From NCBI GenBank assembly GCA_012064415.1, contig SSNU01000096.1:581936-645935 (forward strand): a stretch of 64,000 nt of DNA. The letters are read 5' to 3'. Positions 1 through 12,060 of the stretch are shown piece by piece. This DNA is from Gyrodactylus bullatarudis. Lineage: Eukaryota; Platyhelminthes; Monogenea; Gyrodactylidea; Gyrodactylidae. Within the stretch, counting starts at the first letter, position 1. Each line of letters begins with the position of its first letter. Both the position numbers and the translations under genes were made by a program. The notes beneath the pieces were generated by a model. It saw only the letters and a list, made by a program, of their open reading frames with translations. It made no database searches and had not been told where the DNA came from.

Positions 1-2900
1 TTTTGAAGATGAAACTGAGCGGTGATTTGAAAAATTTTGGATTTTTAAAACCGAATGAGATAATGGAGAATTATTTTCGACACATGCTTCAATACAAAAT
101 AATGCTTTAAAAAATTTATAGTTCTATCAGAAAACTTGGTACGAATATGAGGTTAAAAAATTTCATCCTACCCTAATAATTAATCCTCTTTGATCCTGAG
201 AAACTGATATTTGTCAACCTTCTTTGACTGGGTAAGATCTGAAGCTAAAATGATGAATGCCTGAGTGGGAGCTACAGGCGTTGATTCCATTTAAATTTGA
301 ACTACAAAAGAAACACAGCTTGGCGTCAATTCAAACTGAATCAATTAGTATTCCTGCTTCTTTTCAATTTGCTTGGAAGGAAATCTTGAAAATAATTCAT
401 GAACCTATTTCTCTATTCATCTAGAATTTTTACTTTTCTCCCTCTGACTTTATAAACTAAGCGACTTTTACGTAGGGGATTCTCTTATGAATTAATTAGA
501 ATTCCATCTCTTTTTGATTTATCCTTGAATGCGATCTAATTAAAAGGCATTCATAGAAAATTCCTATTTATCTCTGCTCTCTTTCTCACATTGCATTGCT
601 AGTATGTATTTCTTTAGTAAAACTTTTATCAAGCAAATCATTCATTGGATGGAATCTTTTACTCAAGTAATTACTTTTAAAAGTAATTTCTTTGAAAGAG
701 ACGTTTGGTTTTTTGAATTATTTTCTATTCATTTTTTTATTGTTTATATAAATTTTTCACTATCATACAATCATGATAGTAGGAAGAAGCCTCCCTATTA
801 GCCATATGCCTGAGGTTCGATTCTCGTAGCAGGCGTAAGGCTTACTGACGATCCCTAATGAGGGTGAAACTATAGTATAAGTTCTCGCTTGGTCTTTTGA
901 TGTGGGAAATTTATTGAGTTTTAGTGAGTTGGTCATTTGAGGTTCAACTAGAGGTACTGTAAGATAAATTTTTCAGTTAGGAGCTTGTCTAAAAGATCAT
1001 TTGAAGAGGAGAAAACAATCAAGTTTCAAACAAAAATAATAAATTCATTAAAATGAAAAAATATCAAGAGACAATTTGTAAATAATTAAATAGAATTTAT
1101 GTTTTTTTTCTAAAGAATTAGACATATGGTCATTTCTTCCTGAGTGAGAATACAGATTTTTGTAGAGCTGGCATGTATTGCTTAGCGCCCTATTTTTCTA
1201 AAGATTCACATAGTCAATCACAGCTTCTCTTGTCCGTGACTAAATCTATTGTATATATATTTGAATAATGATAAATTTTATTATTTTCATAAAATATTCA
1301 TCTATTCTCTGGGTTAGCATTCATTTTGATATGCTACATATTCTTTTTATCTTGGAATTTCGTTTGAGTAATCTTGTGAATTTAAAAATCATTCAACACA
1401 GAAGCCTTGTTGATAAAGTGAAGATTAACTTATTTTCTCAAAAGGATTTTAATAATAAAATACTTGAACTGAAATGTGCGATCTCATAGATTTTAAGATC
1501 ATTCGTTTTCGAGTGAAGGAACTAAGTGAAAAGAATAAATAACTACCCCAATAACAAAGAAATTAACACTTTAATAACATCCATTCAAAAAAATCAATAA
1601 AATCAAAAGTCAAGTTAGTAAACTCGAAAGCAATAAGAAGATAGAAAATAAATTCAATAGGAAAAATAAGAAATCTCTGACAAATCAATGCTATTGGCTA
1701 GACCTAAATGTTCCCAATATATAATTTCATATATGAATATATATATCGATATTCGGTGCTTGGTTGGTCCACGTCAACAACCCAAAATATCCCTATTATT
1801 CGGGTTGATATATATCTCTTCGAAAGATTTGAAATTTCGGATCAAGAGTAGACGAATAATTCAAATTTGGCTATTGAGATAGAGAGAAAATGAAGACGAT
1901 TTCATGACGAATTTCTGTCAACTTTTTTTAGACGAACAATAACTCTTTGTCGAATGTTGATCCGAGATATCAATATTGCTTTTAATCTTTGAAATTGATA
2001 AAAAGTTGTAAGATCAAAGGTTTTTACTAATTCAGAAGCAAATAGCCCACTTTAACTACATTTAACTGAGTATTTCTTTGAACGAAAATTTTGACAAGAA
2101 AATGTTATTATGAATTGAATAGAGAAGATGAAAATTTAAAAATTATCAGAATATTTCTCTTAAAAAGCAATTTAATCAAATGCCATGGTTACACTTTTAG
2201 CTTATTTTCTATCACGTCGTTCATCTCTCTCCTTTCATATACCACACCATAGTTTGGTTTGATTATTAGCAATAATTTATTACATTATTTATTTTCTAAC
2301 TGGTTCCCTCCTCCTACTACTATTTAGGGAAAAGGGAATAGGTATCCTCAGAGTAAGTTTTTTTTATTTATTCACCTTTTGAGTTTACATCTTAATTTGA
2401 AATCGACACACAAAAATAACTCCATGTCCAGCTAAAATACGCCCAAAAGAGTAAATACTCTTTGAAGTATTCATTTTTCTCTAACATCTCTAATATATTA
2501 TATAAAAAATATCAAACAGTAAAAAATAGGGGGGTTATTAACATTATTCATTAGACTGGGTCCCTAATTTTGTAAAAGTTGAAAATAAAAAAATCTAATT
2601 CACAAAAAAATTGTAGATGAAGAATTTTTAGGTCTTGTAAGTCTACCATGTTCATTGTTGCTCAAGTTAACTTAAAGGGTTTAAAAAATTCAATTTTAAA
2701 CGCAATAAAAGGTTTCCGTTTAGAATTAAACTCTTGATTCTCTGGCGCAATATTTTGTTAAATTTTGATCTGAAAGTTTTTGTTGATTTCTAAGTGTAAA
2801 GTTATTGTTTTCAATATTGGAAAAGGTAAAAATATGAGACGTTAGGAAATACTTTTATTATCGAGTACGATTCTACCATTTTTACTGCTTAAAATTCCCT
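1..2900. other. No recognisable gene
   Basis: AT-rich sequence with only short open frames of no recognisable content. Near 809-825 there is a tRNA B-box-like string (ggttcgattctc) without a convincing matching A box or acceptor stem. At about 1900-2035 a stretch resembles one arm of the foldback repeats found intact at 11.2-11.9 kb (shared pieces around gacgaatttctgt and gttgatccgaga), so at least part is decayed repeat DNA. Confidence 0.6.
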
Positions 2901-2939
2901 TTTCTAAGTGTAATAGTGAAGAAAAACTTCCCTTTCACA

Positions 2940-3280
2940 TTGAATTCAAAGTGAGAGTTCCAAATTTTGATGCCAGCTCGAAATTCGAAATGTCTCGAAA
3001 TTTGAGATTTTAGAAAATAATAATAAATTCTCAGAAAATTGAACTTGCTCAAAATTTTTTGGAATCTATGAGATCCATTTTTACGATATGAAGAAAAAAA
3101 ATTTTAAAAGAAAACTTGAGAATATTTAAAATTTTTGTATGAGTGGAACTTTGAGTTAAAATTTTTTGTTGATTTTTAGAATCGAGATTAGAAAAGTGAA
3201 TCGATTGCAAACATAAAACTTTTAAAGAACTCGTGATTATCTGTAGATAATCGAAATTTGTCCTGAAACAGTAAAAAAGA
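2940..3280. repeat. Decayed foldback-repeat fragment
   Basis: Contains degraded versions of strings that recur in the foldback elements at 3.7, 46.3 and 51.7 kb, such as ttttttggaatctatgag, gatatgaagaaaaaaaattt and aactttgagttaaaattttttg, in the same order. No partner arm is visible, so this is a truncated relic. Confidence 0.5.
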
Positions 3281-3670
3281 TCAAGGTAACAAAATCTGAT
3301 TCAACATATGGCAATCTAAAAAAGCTATCAATTTTCAACAAAGCCAAAAACATATTTAAAAAACTTAATCATAAGATGAAAACTCTTGATAATGATGAAT
3401 TTAAAAAACTTTATAATTTATAAATTTCCACAAAACTGAAGAATCTATTTAATGTTTATATACATAACACATGTATTGTTTAATAAATATTATTATTATT
3501 ATATATGATAACTTTGTCTAATCGTGATCTTAAAAAACAAATTTTTGACTGCCATTTCGCTGTGAAATCAACAAAAAATTTCAATACAAAGTTAAGATAT
3601 AGGAATTCGTCATAAACTCGAAATTTGATTTTCTTTCCTTTGGGTAATATGGACCTCATGATCTGAAGCT

Positions 3671-4397
3671 AGTTAATATGAAGATGGGAATTTATGATTT
3701 TTACAAAATTCTAAATTGTTTCATCAAGAAATCGAATTTGATCAAGATTTTTTGGAATCTAGATCGTAGGTTCCACTTTCAGGATCCAAAGAAAAAAAAT
3801 TTGAAAAAAATTAAATTTTAAGAAAGTTATGGCATATTTCAAATCTAGCGATGGCGCCGGATTCCCATTTTTTTGAGCTTTGAGTTAATAATTTTTGTTG
3901 ATTTAAAAGGGAGAGAGTGATCAAAAGTTGATTTTTATGATTACGATTAGTCGAAGAAACCGATTATGACTATGAAAAATCGATTAGCCAATTTCCAGAA
4001 ATCTTGAATCACCAAAATTTCATCGATTTTCAAGTAGTGATAATGTTCAAAAAATCAAAATTCGATTTTCACAAGAAGAGGGGTGGATTCTCAAAATCTG
4101 AATCAGTATATTTGATTTCTTTGACTACTCGTAATCATAAAAATCAACTTTTGATCACTCTCTCCCTTTTAAATCAACAAAAATTATTAACTCAAAGCTC
4201 AAAAAAATGGGAATCCGGCGCCATCGCTAGATTTGAAATATGCCATAACTTTCTTAAAATTTAATTTTTTTCAAATTTTTTTTCTTTGGATCCTGAACCT
4301 ACGATCTAGATTCCAAAAAATCTTGATCAAATTCGATTTCTTGATGAAACAATTTAGAATTTTGTAAAAATCATAAATTCCCATCTTCATATTAATT
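3671..4397. repeat. Foldback element FB-1 (long inverted repeat)
   Basis: The left arm (about 3671-3961) and right arm (about 4117-4397) are near-perfect reverse complements around a loop of about 155 bp. Both arms share the outer block ending in ttaatatgaagatgggaat, the gatcaagattttttggaatc block and the gatggcgccgg block. No transposase is encoded, so it is non-autonomous or a foldback-type element. Related elements lie at 4405-4935, 46279-47021 and 51703-52444. The short open frame spanning the loop is a by-product of the palindrome. Confidence 0.9.
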
Positions 4398-4404
4398 ATG
4401 TGTA

Positions 4405-4935
4405 GATCATGAGGCCCTCTTTCACGATACGGAGAAAAAAAATTTAGAAAAAATCAATTTCTGAGGAAAATACGGCAAATTTGAAATCTTGAAGTAGCGC
4501 CAAATTCCCATTTTTTGAACTTTGAGTTGAACTTTTTAAGAACTACCCCATAATCGTGTTTCAGAATCAAATTTTGATTTTTTTGTCATTTTCCCTACTT
4601 GAAAGTCGATGAAATTTGATATTTCAAGATCCCAGAAAAATGACGAATTCATCAAAAATTTTATTATGATCATCAGTTTATTTTGTCTTATTGTGATCCT
4701 AAAAATCAACTTTTGATCACTCTCTCACATTGAAATTAACAAAAAATTTCAACTCAAAGTTCAAAAAAATGGGAATTTGGTGCTACTGAAATTGATTTTT
4801 TCTAAATTTTTTCTTCTCCGTATCGTGAAAGAGGGTCTCATGATCTAGATTCCAAAAATTCTTGATCAAATTCGATTTCTTGATGAAAAAATTAAGAATT
4901 TTGTAAAAATCATAAATTCTCATCTTCCTATTATC
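4405..4935. repeat. Foldback element FB-2, truncated
   Basis: Second inverted repeat of the same family directly abutting FB-1. The left arm (about 4405-4530, ctctttcacgatacggag) pairs with the right arm (about 4765-4870, ctccgtatcgtgaaagag). The outermost 80 bp of the left arm are missing while the right arm keeps them (to about 4930, ending cataaattctcatcttcc), so this copy is truncated on the side touching FB-1. Confidence 0.85.
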
Positions 4936-6537
4936 TCGGATTAGTGTTTTGTTCTTATTCTTTCAAGGCATCAAAATAAAATGTTCAATAGTTTTTTCTA
5001 ATGAACAAATAGCTAAATGTAATTTTAACGAATTTTTACTTTATTCGAAATTATCAATCTACCTTCTGTAGTTGATGAAATTCAATTGAAAAGCAATTAA
5101 TATTTTTCTTTTAAAGAGTCTTGTAATATGCATTAAAATATACTTTTTGTATCATAACTATTTTCTTCCTTACTTAATACGTAGGGGGATATTTATTGAA
5201 AGCAACATTAGTGAGCTGAATTTATTGTTATAACTCTCTCGTTAAAAAGGTAAAACTAGAAAAAAACATAATCTACCTCTTTTGAGTAATTCACTACTTT
5301 TATAGAGTAGAGCAAATGTACACATAATCATAGTTGGGTTGCCATAGTTTGATAAAAATATACAAATGCAAAGTGTATAGCGAGAATAAACTGAGGAAAG
5401 TCAGTATAGTAAGATGTAGCTACTCCTTTATTCACTTCACTCATATTCTGGAGATTTCATGAAATACTAAAGCTTATGATTGATTCTTTTTAGTGAATGG
5501 GAAAAAACATGGGAACCCATCATGGCCCACTATTCTTACAACTAGGATCCTGCAGAACACTTATTTTCAGGATGATTCTTAAATATTTAAATCTTGCGCC
5601 AAACATTTTCGACTCGATTTGTTATTCTTTGATTTTCTTTTGTTTGAAATATTCATGAGATTTGCGCAAGATTTGTTCTCGTTTTGATTGGGAATTCTCC
5701 TAGATCAAACAGAGAGACAGTTATTCGATTCCGAAGATACTTCAACTACTTGTTTACCAATCGTTATAAAATTCCAGTCGAATATTTAGAAATATTTTAT
5801 CATTAAAAGTTTAGCAGATTACTCGAAAAAAAGATATCAAAATAGTCCTGGAAAATAGGTTTTCAAAAAATTAAACTTTCTTCGAAATATCTGAAATAGC
5901 TGAAATCTTTGCGTTTAATTATTTTGGTATTTCTACCAGTTATCTAAAATTGGTTGATATGTAATCGAAATTCAACTCCCAAAAGATTAGAACAGATTTA
6001 GCACAATTCATTATCTTCTCATATCTTTCGACCACTTTGAAATCAATAAAAAAGTTCAAATGGTAAGAGTTGGCAACATGATCTTGATCCTTAGAAATCA
6101 TCGATACCCAATTTCGTATCAATTAGCCTTTATTTGAGTGAGGAAAAAATATTGATACGTATAAGATTAAGATTGGACTGGCTTTTTAACATCAATGTCG
6201 TGAAAGCGAATCTCTTGCACTAAGTTTTTATAGCAGTTAATAATAAAAAGACCAACAGAATTCCAAGTAAACTTGGTGAGAAACAAGGTAGGAACAGCTA
6301 TTCTCTTATTTAACCGGAAAGATTTATTTTCGTCATATGCCTACTCAGTAAAGAAGCATTCTCTTGGCAATCTCTGAATAATTAATATACTAGTATTGTT
6401 AAAATTTCTTTGATATAGCGCTAGCTCTTGCCCCAAAAAAGTTTCGCATTCTCTTCATTTCATATGTGTCTCTACCTAGGTAAGAAAGGGATGAACAAGT
6501 CGTAAAAATTAAACAATAACTAAAAACAGACATAACA
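4936..6537. other. No recognisable gene
   Basis: AT-rich sequence. No open frame with recognisable protein content, RNA gene or complete repeat seen. Confidence 0.6.
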
Positions 6538-6603
6538 TAAAATATGTATGTGCCCTGTCTATCTCTTCTCAATTTCGATAGTAGTATTCCTCTGTGTTAA
6601 AAA
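6538..6603 (+). repeat. Upstream copy of a 66-bp perfect direct repeat
   Basis: These 66 bases, beginning taaaatatgtatgtgccctg and ending ctctgtgttaaaaa, recur without a mismatch at 8110-8175. The second copy ends exactly where Penelope-like sequence begins. Confidence 0.9.
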
Positions 6604-8109
6604 CCAATAACAATACTCACAAGAAGATGTTTTTTGAGTATCAAATTATTATTTATTTAATACTGTAATTACCTCTTTCTTCCCTTTATGAATGACAATT
6701 TTTCCCTCTTCAAGGAATGCTGTTGAGCTTATGTAAACACACAAGCAAACACACAGGTAGATATATGTGAGGATATTTGAGTCGTATTGTTCTTGAAAAA
6801 CAATTTTGAAATAAAGATAGACTATATATATACTTTATATGGGCGAGATGAGGTCACAACTCTTCTAGTTGGAGACTACCAATGCATTTCTTATCCTTCA
6901 TTAGTTATAAGGGCTTTGAAAATTAGGCAATTTGAGACAATAACCTGTCAGTCATTAGTTTTATTTTTCAAAATCCCCCATCCTTACTAACATCTCTGTC
7001 CCAATTATAGGAGTTTCACGAGGAGTGTGAATTTCTCGAAAAATACTTGATAAAAAACTCATTGTATGCGATTATTTTTGAAAATAGAAAACTCCCTTCT
7101 CACAAATTAAAGAGAGTTAGATCAAAAAAACTAATATAAACGCCTCTTGATTCAACTCATGACAGGTTGACAGCGAAAAGAAAATAGAATCGTGATCACT
7201 TTAGAAATCTTGAATCGATTCTAGAGCTTCAAATTATTCATTTAATCTTTAAAAAGTAGATGGTGTTGTAAGAATTTTACTGGTCACATTTAATATATAA
7301 TTCTCATATCTTTCAAAATTTTAATCGAAATTCAAAATTGTTAAAACTAATCGATATGAAGTTGAAACTCAATATTTTTTGAAAATGTCTAATTCAATTC
7401 AGGAAAAAAATTTTTCCACATTTTCAACGTTCAAACTCAAGATTAAAAATCCATTAAATACTAAAATTGATAACTAATACAATATAAAAATATTGTCATA
7501 AAAGTAAGGAGATATTGGTCAATTTTTCGTAATTTTGGATTTTCCTTCTTGATTATAATTGAAAAACTTAATTTCTCACAATTATGATCTGTGATTATTA
7601 TTATAGATTTTTCAAATTTCCGGTTTTTAACTCTAGTCATAATCTGGTTCAGCTCTTTGAGACAGTTCTAATGATGTATAAAACATGGGTCTAAACACCT
7701 ACTTTAGATTGAGACATATCATGTTTAAACATTTTCTATTAACTCTAATGGACGAGAGAATTGCCCAATTATCATTTATTCACAATTTTTTCGACTTTAA
7801 GCTTTAATAACTTCGTCGAGATGATATTAAAATCATAAATGAACTAAGAATATAAAAAATCAAAAAGGAACCCAAAAAGACTTATAATAAAAAAGTTTAC
7901 TTGAAAGTAGTGAGATCATTTTTGGGTTTTTAATGTCAAAAAATCAAAACTTTGGCTCTATTATGTCACTATCTAAGAAATAATATCTTTCAAAAATTTG
8001 AACTGAACTTGAAATATTTCGCCATGATGTGGAACTTATATGGCTTGACAGTTTGAAATTATTAAAATCTACCCCTAATTTTTATTCATAATAATCAAAT
8101 TCTATAAAC
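6604..8109. other. 1.5 kb spacer between the 66-bp direct repeats
   Basis: No gene seen. The stretch 7320-7450 has faint similarity to foldback arms (aaactcaa, ccacattttcaacgtt). It is bounded by perfect 66-bp direct repeats, so it may be an inserted or duplicated unit, but it has no transposase and no obvious terminal inverted repeats. Confidence 0.5.
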
Positions 8110-8175
8110 TAAAATATGTATGTGCCCTGTCTATCTCTTCTCAATTTCGATAGTAGTATTCCTCTGTGTTAAAAA
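8110..8175 (+). repeat. Downstream copy of the 66-bp perfect direct repeat
   Basis: Identical to 6538-6603. PLE sequence (ttcggacgtatttgagaaaa) starts immediately after it. Confidence 0.9.
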
Positions 8176-8177
8176 TT

Positions 8178-10262
8178 TCGGACGTATTTGAGAAAATACG
8201 TGAATTATTCAATCGGAAAAATCTATCCTGCCGGTTCCCTGAACAGAAAAAACTTCTTCGTGAAATATTATCTTCTAATTCTAAACTTTATCACTCTTAT
8301 GGCCAGTTGAAGTTTTATCGTGAATGTCTTGAAAGGAACCAATACCGAGAAGAAATTCAGATTATTGAAGAGAGGACCCAGATTCTATTGAATTTTATTG
8401 CTAACAAATTGGTACTTATGGAGATTGATACTGATTTTAATAATGCTTTGCTACGATTCTTTGTTGAATCAAGAGAATCTATAAAAAACCATAAGTACGA
8501 TGAACTATTCAAAGAATTTGGAAAAAGTCTTCGTTTTCATGAAAAAGGAATCTTCAACTTCACTGATATTGAGTTATCTAAGGAGCAGAAGGAGATTCTA
8601 TCACTCCTAATTTTTGTATTCCGAAGCGGAAAAATGAATTTGAAGACAAAGCGGCTTTTGAACGTTTAATGTATGAACTAGGATTAACTAAGAATTGCAA
8701 AGACAATTCAAATACAGAAAAGTTTAAAATTGATCTTTTAACTATTTATAAAAGTTTTGATCGAAAACCTCTAAGATCTAGTTTACTTACTGAGAAGCAT
8801 TTTGTAGCATTAAAAGAACTGAAATCTAATGAAAACATTTTTCTTACCAAACCTGATAAAGGGAAGGGAATAGTTATAATGTATAAGGATGATTACTATA
8901 GAGCAGGTTTCGATTTTCTCTCGGATGAGAGTATATTTGTTAATACTGGGAGGGATAGAACAACATATTATAAAGAAATGGAATCCATGGAACGATCCAT
9001 GTATAAGATAGCTAAGGGATTATTTGATAGGAATATAATCTCTGATAAAACCAGAAATTCTATAGCAATGAAGCACACAAGGATGTCAAGATTATATCTA
9101 CATCCGAAGACACATAAGATTATAGATAATGTAATTCCTGAAGTTTTTCCGATTCGGCCGATCTTGGATATGTTGACATGTCCGCAACATAATTTAGCAA
9201 AATGGCTTTTTGGTGTCTTAAAGCCTATACATAATTACTATACTAAATATGTTGTTAAAGATACTTTTTCATTTGTAGATAGAGTAAAAGATTTAAATAT
9301 AGGTTCAAATGAAATGGTTTCATTAGATGTAAGTTCATTATTTCCTAGTATACCTATAGAGGAGACTCTTACTATCATCAAAGCTTTCATAAATGAACAT
9401 GAGGGTTTTGAAATGCAAAGTAATGAGATTGCGTCTCTCATTAGAATCTGCTGTACTAATGTCCCATCGTCATTTCAAAACAAAGTGTTTATTCAGAAAG
9501 ATGGGATAGCTATGGGATCACCTCTTAGTCCTCCTTTAGCTGATATCTTTTTAGGTTGGTTAGAAATGAATAAGATGTCAGAAACTATCAATACTTTCAC
9601 TGATGTTTACATTAGATATGTCGATGAAACCTGATGTATCAATAGATGATTTTTTCTTCAAGATGAACTCATTTCATCTGAATATTAAATTTACTATGGA
9701 AAGAGAATCTAATGGTATTTTGAGTTTCTTAGACGTCAAGCTAACCAGAAAAGAAGATGGATCAATTTTAAGAAATATTTATAAGAAGAGGACTGATAAC
9801 GGGAAGTATTTTCATTATGCTAGTTTCAGTCCTATATATCATAAAACTGGCTTAGTAATTGGTCTAGGGAAGAGGATAAGAAGAATCGCAAGTCCTGAGG
9901 AATGGACAAATGAAAAAGAGAATTCGAAGTCATGTTTGATGGAAAATGGTTATCCGGCTAAATTTGTGGACAAATTCATCAATCAACCTACGGTTAGAGA
10001 TGATGTTGTCGAAACAGAAGAGGTGGATAAAATTACTACATTCATGAAGCTTAACTTCAAAGGAGATGGTTTCAGTAATGATATAAGAAGAAGACTTAAT
10101 AATCTCATCAATCAAAATTATAATAATATACAATTGAAAATTGTATTTAAAACACAGAGATTGTTCAGTTTGATTCATAAGGATTTACTCAAGCCTGAAG
10201 AGAAGACTCTATTAGTTTATCAGTTCCAGTGTGATTGTGGAGCTTCGTACATTTCAAAATTG
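8178..10262 (+). pseudogene. PLE-A reverse transcriptase/GIY-YIG polyprotein, broken
   Basis: Three frames must be read in turn. The first (to 8669) is the N-terminal region (FEKIRELFNRK...). A 4-base deletion near 8603, judged against PLE-B, shifts the frame. The second (8669-9634) has the PLE RT: PKTHKI, RPILDM, motif A VSLDVSSLFPSIPIEE, motif B QKDGIAMGSPLSP and motif C YIRYVDE. The second catalytic Asp of YVDD is lost by a small deletion, which forces the third frame (from 9603, MKPDVSIDDFF). That frame continues through FLDVKLTRKEDGS and LNFKGDGFSND to the first residues of the GIY-YIG domain, where it stops. Family assignment is secure. Annotated starts upstream of the PLE boundary at 8176 would be artefacts. 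Confidence 0.92.
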
Positions 10263-10311
10263 TAAATTATTATTTTCATTCAATTATTTAACTCTTATCA
10301 TTTTTAAAGTG

Positions 10312-10350
10312 ATACCACTGATGATCCTTTAAGAAATACGTATTCGGTGT
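10312..10350 (+). ncRNA. Hammerhead ribozyme, PLE-A terminal repeat
   Basis: Core CTGATGA at 10318-10324, an 8-nt stem II segment, GAA at 10333-10335, self-complementary stem III (ATACGTAT), cleavage-site T at 10344, then a 3' stem I strand (cggtgt) pairing with the 5' strand (atacca) over five pairs plus one A-C mismatch next to the core. Hammerheads are known in PLE terminal repeats (published family knowledge). Stem II can form only one or two pairs. Confidence 0.82.
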
Positions 10351-10589
10351 TAATATATCTTTTATTTCTATCTTAATATGATTTTAAGTGGATTTTCGGA
10401 CGTGTTTGAGAAATTACATGAATTATTCAATCAAAAAAACTAAAATAGATAAATATTTTAATGTGTGGAATAGTTTTCATCAAATATTTTTTTGTCATAA
10501 ATACAGAAAATATCTTGGTTTTATAAGTTTTATGGTCATAATTGGTTTTCTTATTGTGCCCTCTTTTAATTCTAAATTTCCTTAATATA

Positions 10590-10690
10590 TTCTTCAGATC
10601 ATGAAAGTGGGTCTCATGATTCCAAAAATATCTAGATCAACTTCGATTTCTTGATGAAAAATACCATCTTTATACTAACTAGGTGTATAT
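10590..10690. repeat. Foldback-family fragment
   Basis: Contains gatcatgaaagtgggtctcatgattcc and tcgatttcttgatgaaaa-type strings in the arrangement of one arm of the FB-1/FB-4 family. No second arm, so a solitary decayed fragment. Confidence 0.6.
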
Positions 10691-11224
10691 TCATAGATTT
10701 AGTTAAAGAATATATTTTGATGCCAGAGTCAATTAAAAATTTCATAATTGAAAATTGATTGCCCAACTTGGTCTAAAATATGTATATTAGATTTTATTGA
10801 CACAACTTTTCATCGTGTATTATTTGATTTCATGATGCAATGATATGCACACATCTTTTTGTGTGAATTTTCTTACCTCACATTTTCATTGGGGATATTG
10901 GGGAAATGGACCTCTATCTAATTCATACCATAGGTAAACACATTTAACGTGTAAAATGAAATGTACGCACGCACATAATTTTAAATTGACTGAATTTTAA
11001 TTAACTTCGAATCAACAATTGTAAATACAGCTGAAACAATTGAAGATTTGACGGAGGGAGTCAAATAATAGTGGTGGTATGTTGGTCAAACTGAAAAATT
11101 GTTTATCTATCATTCATCTCAAAATATTTTCCTTAATAATTATTAGAGAGAGAGGTAGAATTACAACTGTATTCTCTTCGAACAACTTTTCCTAAAGCTA
11201 TTTAATTAAATAGGAGTAAAGCAT
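10691..11224. other. No recognisable gene
   Basis: AT-rich spacer with no open frame of interest and no recognisable RNA or repeat. Confidence 0.6.
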
Positions 11225-11937
11225 GTTGACATGAAGATGAGAATTTACTATTTTTACAAAAAACCCAATGGTTTTCTCCGGATTCAAAGAAAAAAATAAT
11301 TTTTTAAATTCTAAAACGGAATGAGCTAATAAGATGTGGATGTTCGGAAAAAATTCAATCTGACCAAAATTAGGCCGTTTTTCGAATTTTGAAAATGCAC
11401 CAAATTTCCACCTTTTGAACCCAAAATTTTATCGATTTCGATTATTCGAAGCAGTTAAGCGACGATATTTGGGATCAACGTTAGATAAAGAATTCGAATT
11501 TAGCCATAGAGATAGCGAATAACTTACTGTTTCCAAGAATAAGTTAGATTTCCAGATTTTGGATAATTTACCTTGGTGATAATCGACAAGTTCAAATGGT
11601 TCGATCTCCCACAGTAATGACGAACTTCAGTGAACTTCTGCAGAAGAATTCGAATTCTGTATCTAACGTTGATCCCAAATATCGTCGCTTAACTGCTTCG
11701 AATCATAGAAATCGATAAAAATTTTAGGTTCAAAAGGTGAAACAGTGAAAATTTGGTGCTTTTTCAAAATTCGAAAAACAGTCTAATTTTAATAATTTTT
11801 TTCGGAATTTTTTCAAACATCCACATCTTATTAGCTCATTCCGTTTTAGAATTTAAAAAATTATTTTTTCCTTTGAATCCGGAGAAAACTATTGGCTTTT
11901 TTGTAAAAATTCTCATCTTCAAGTCAATAGGTCTCAA
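11225..11937. repeat. Foldback element of a second family (FBb-1)
   Basis: Long inverted repeat: left arm about 11225-11509, right arm about 11642-11937, loop about 130 bp. Diagnostic paired blocks are atgaagatgagaatttac/aaattctcatcttca, taataagatgtggatgtt/aacatccacatcttatta and gatatttgggatcaacgtta/taacgttgatcccaaatatc. The outer end resembles FB-1 (atgaagatg) but the inner arm is different. Related degraded copies are at about 14700-15110 and 40640-40800. It encodes no protein. Confidence 0.88.
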
Positions 11938-12060
11938 TTTTTTCATCAAGAAATCGAATTTGATCAAGAATTTTTTTGGAATCTAGATCATGAGGCCCAC
12001 TTTCACGGTATGAAGAATGTCGATTTAGGGTCAAATTTCCATTTTTTTGAATTGAAGAGC
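11938..12060. repeat. FB-1-family arm fragment
   Basis: Carries tcatcaagaaatcgaatttg, ggaatctagatcatgagg and cccactttcacggtatg, which follow each other as in an FB-1/FB-4 arm. It directly abuts FBb-1. Confidence 0.7.

Larger units (their letters stand above)
8176..10440 (+). mobile_element. Penelope-like element PLE-A, degenerate
   Basis: A PLE retrotransposon on the plus strand: N-terminal region, reverse transcriptase and the beginning of a GIY-YIG endonuclease. At 10253-10262 the endonuclease reading frame is cut in the middle of its conserved start (CDCGASYI) and fused directly to terminal-repeat (pLTR) sequence, which contains a hammerhead ribozyme. From about 10391 it runs into the 5' end of a further copy: tttcggacgt is followed by a match to 8177-8215, then is truncated. 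This pLTR-into-ORF order is the usual partial tandem organisation of PLEs. The copy is dead because of frameshifts and the endonuclease deletion. Confidence 0.93.

Noticed and set aside
809..835. tRNA B-box-like ggttcgattctc suggesting a tRNA gene
   Set aside because: No acceptable A box, anticodon stem or acceptor pairing could be found around it.
4004..4264. 86-codon open frame as a gene
   Set aside because: It spans the loop and right arm of the FB-1 palindrome and has no recognisable domain.
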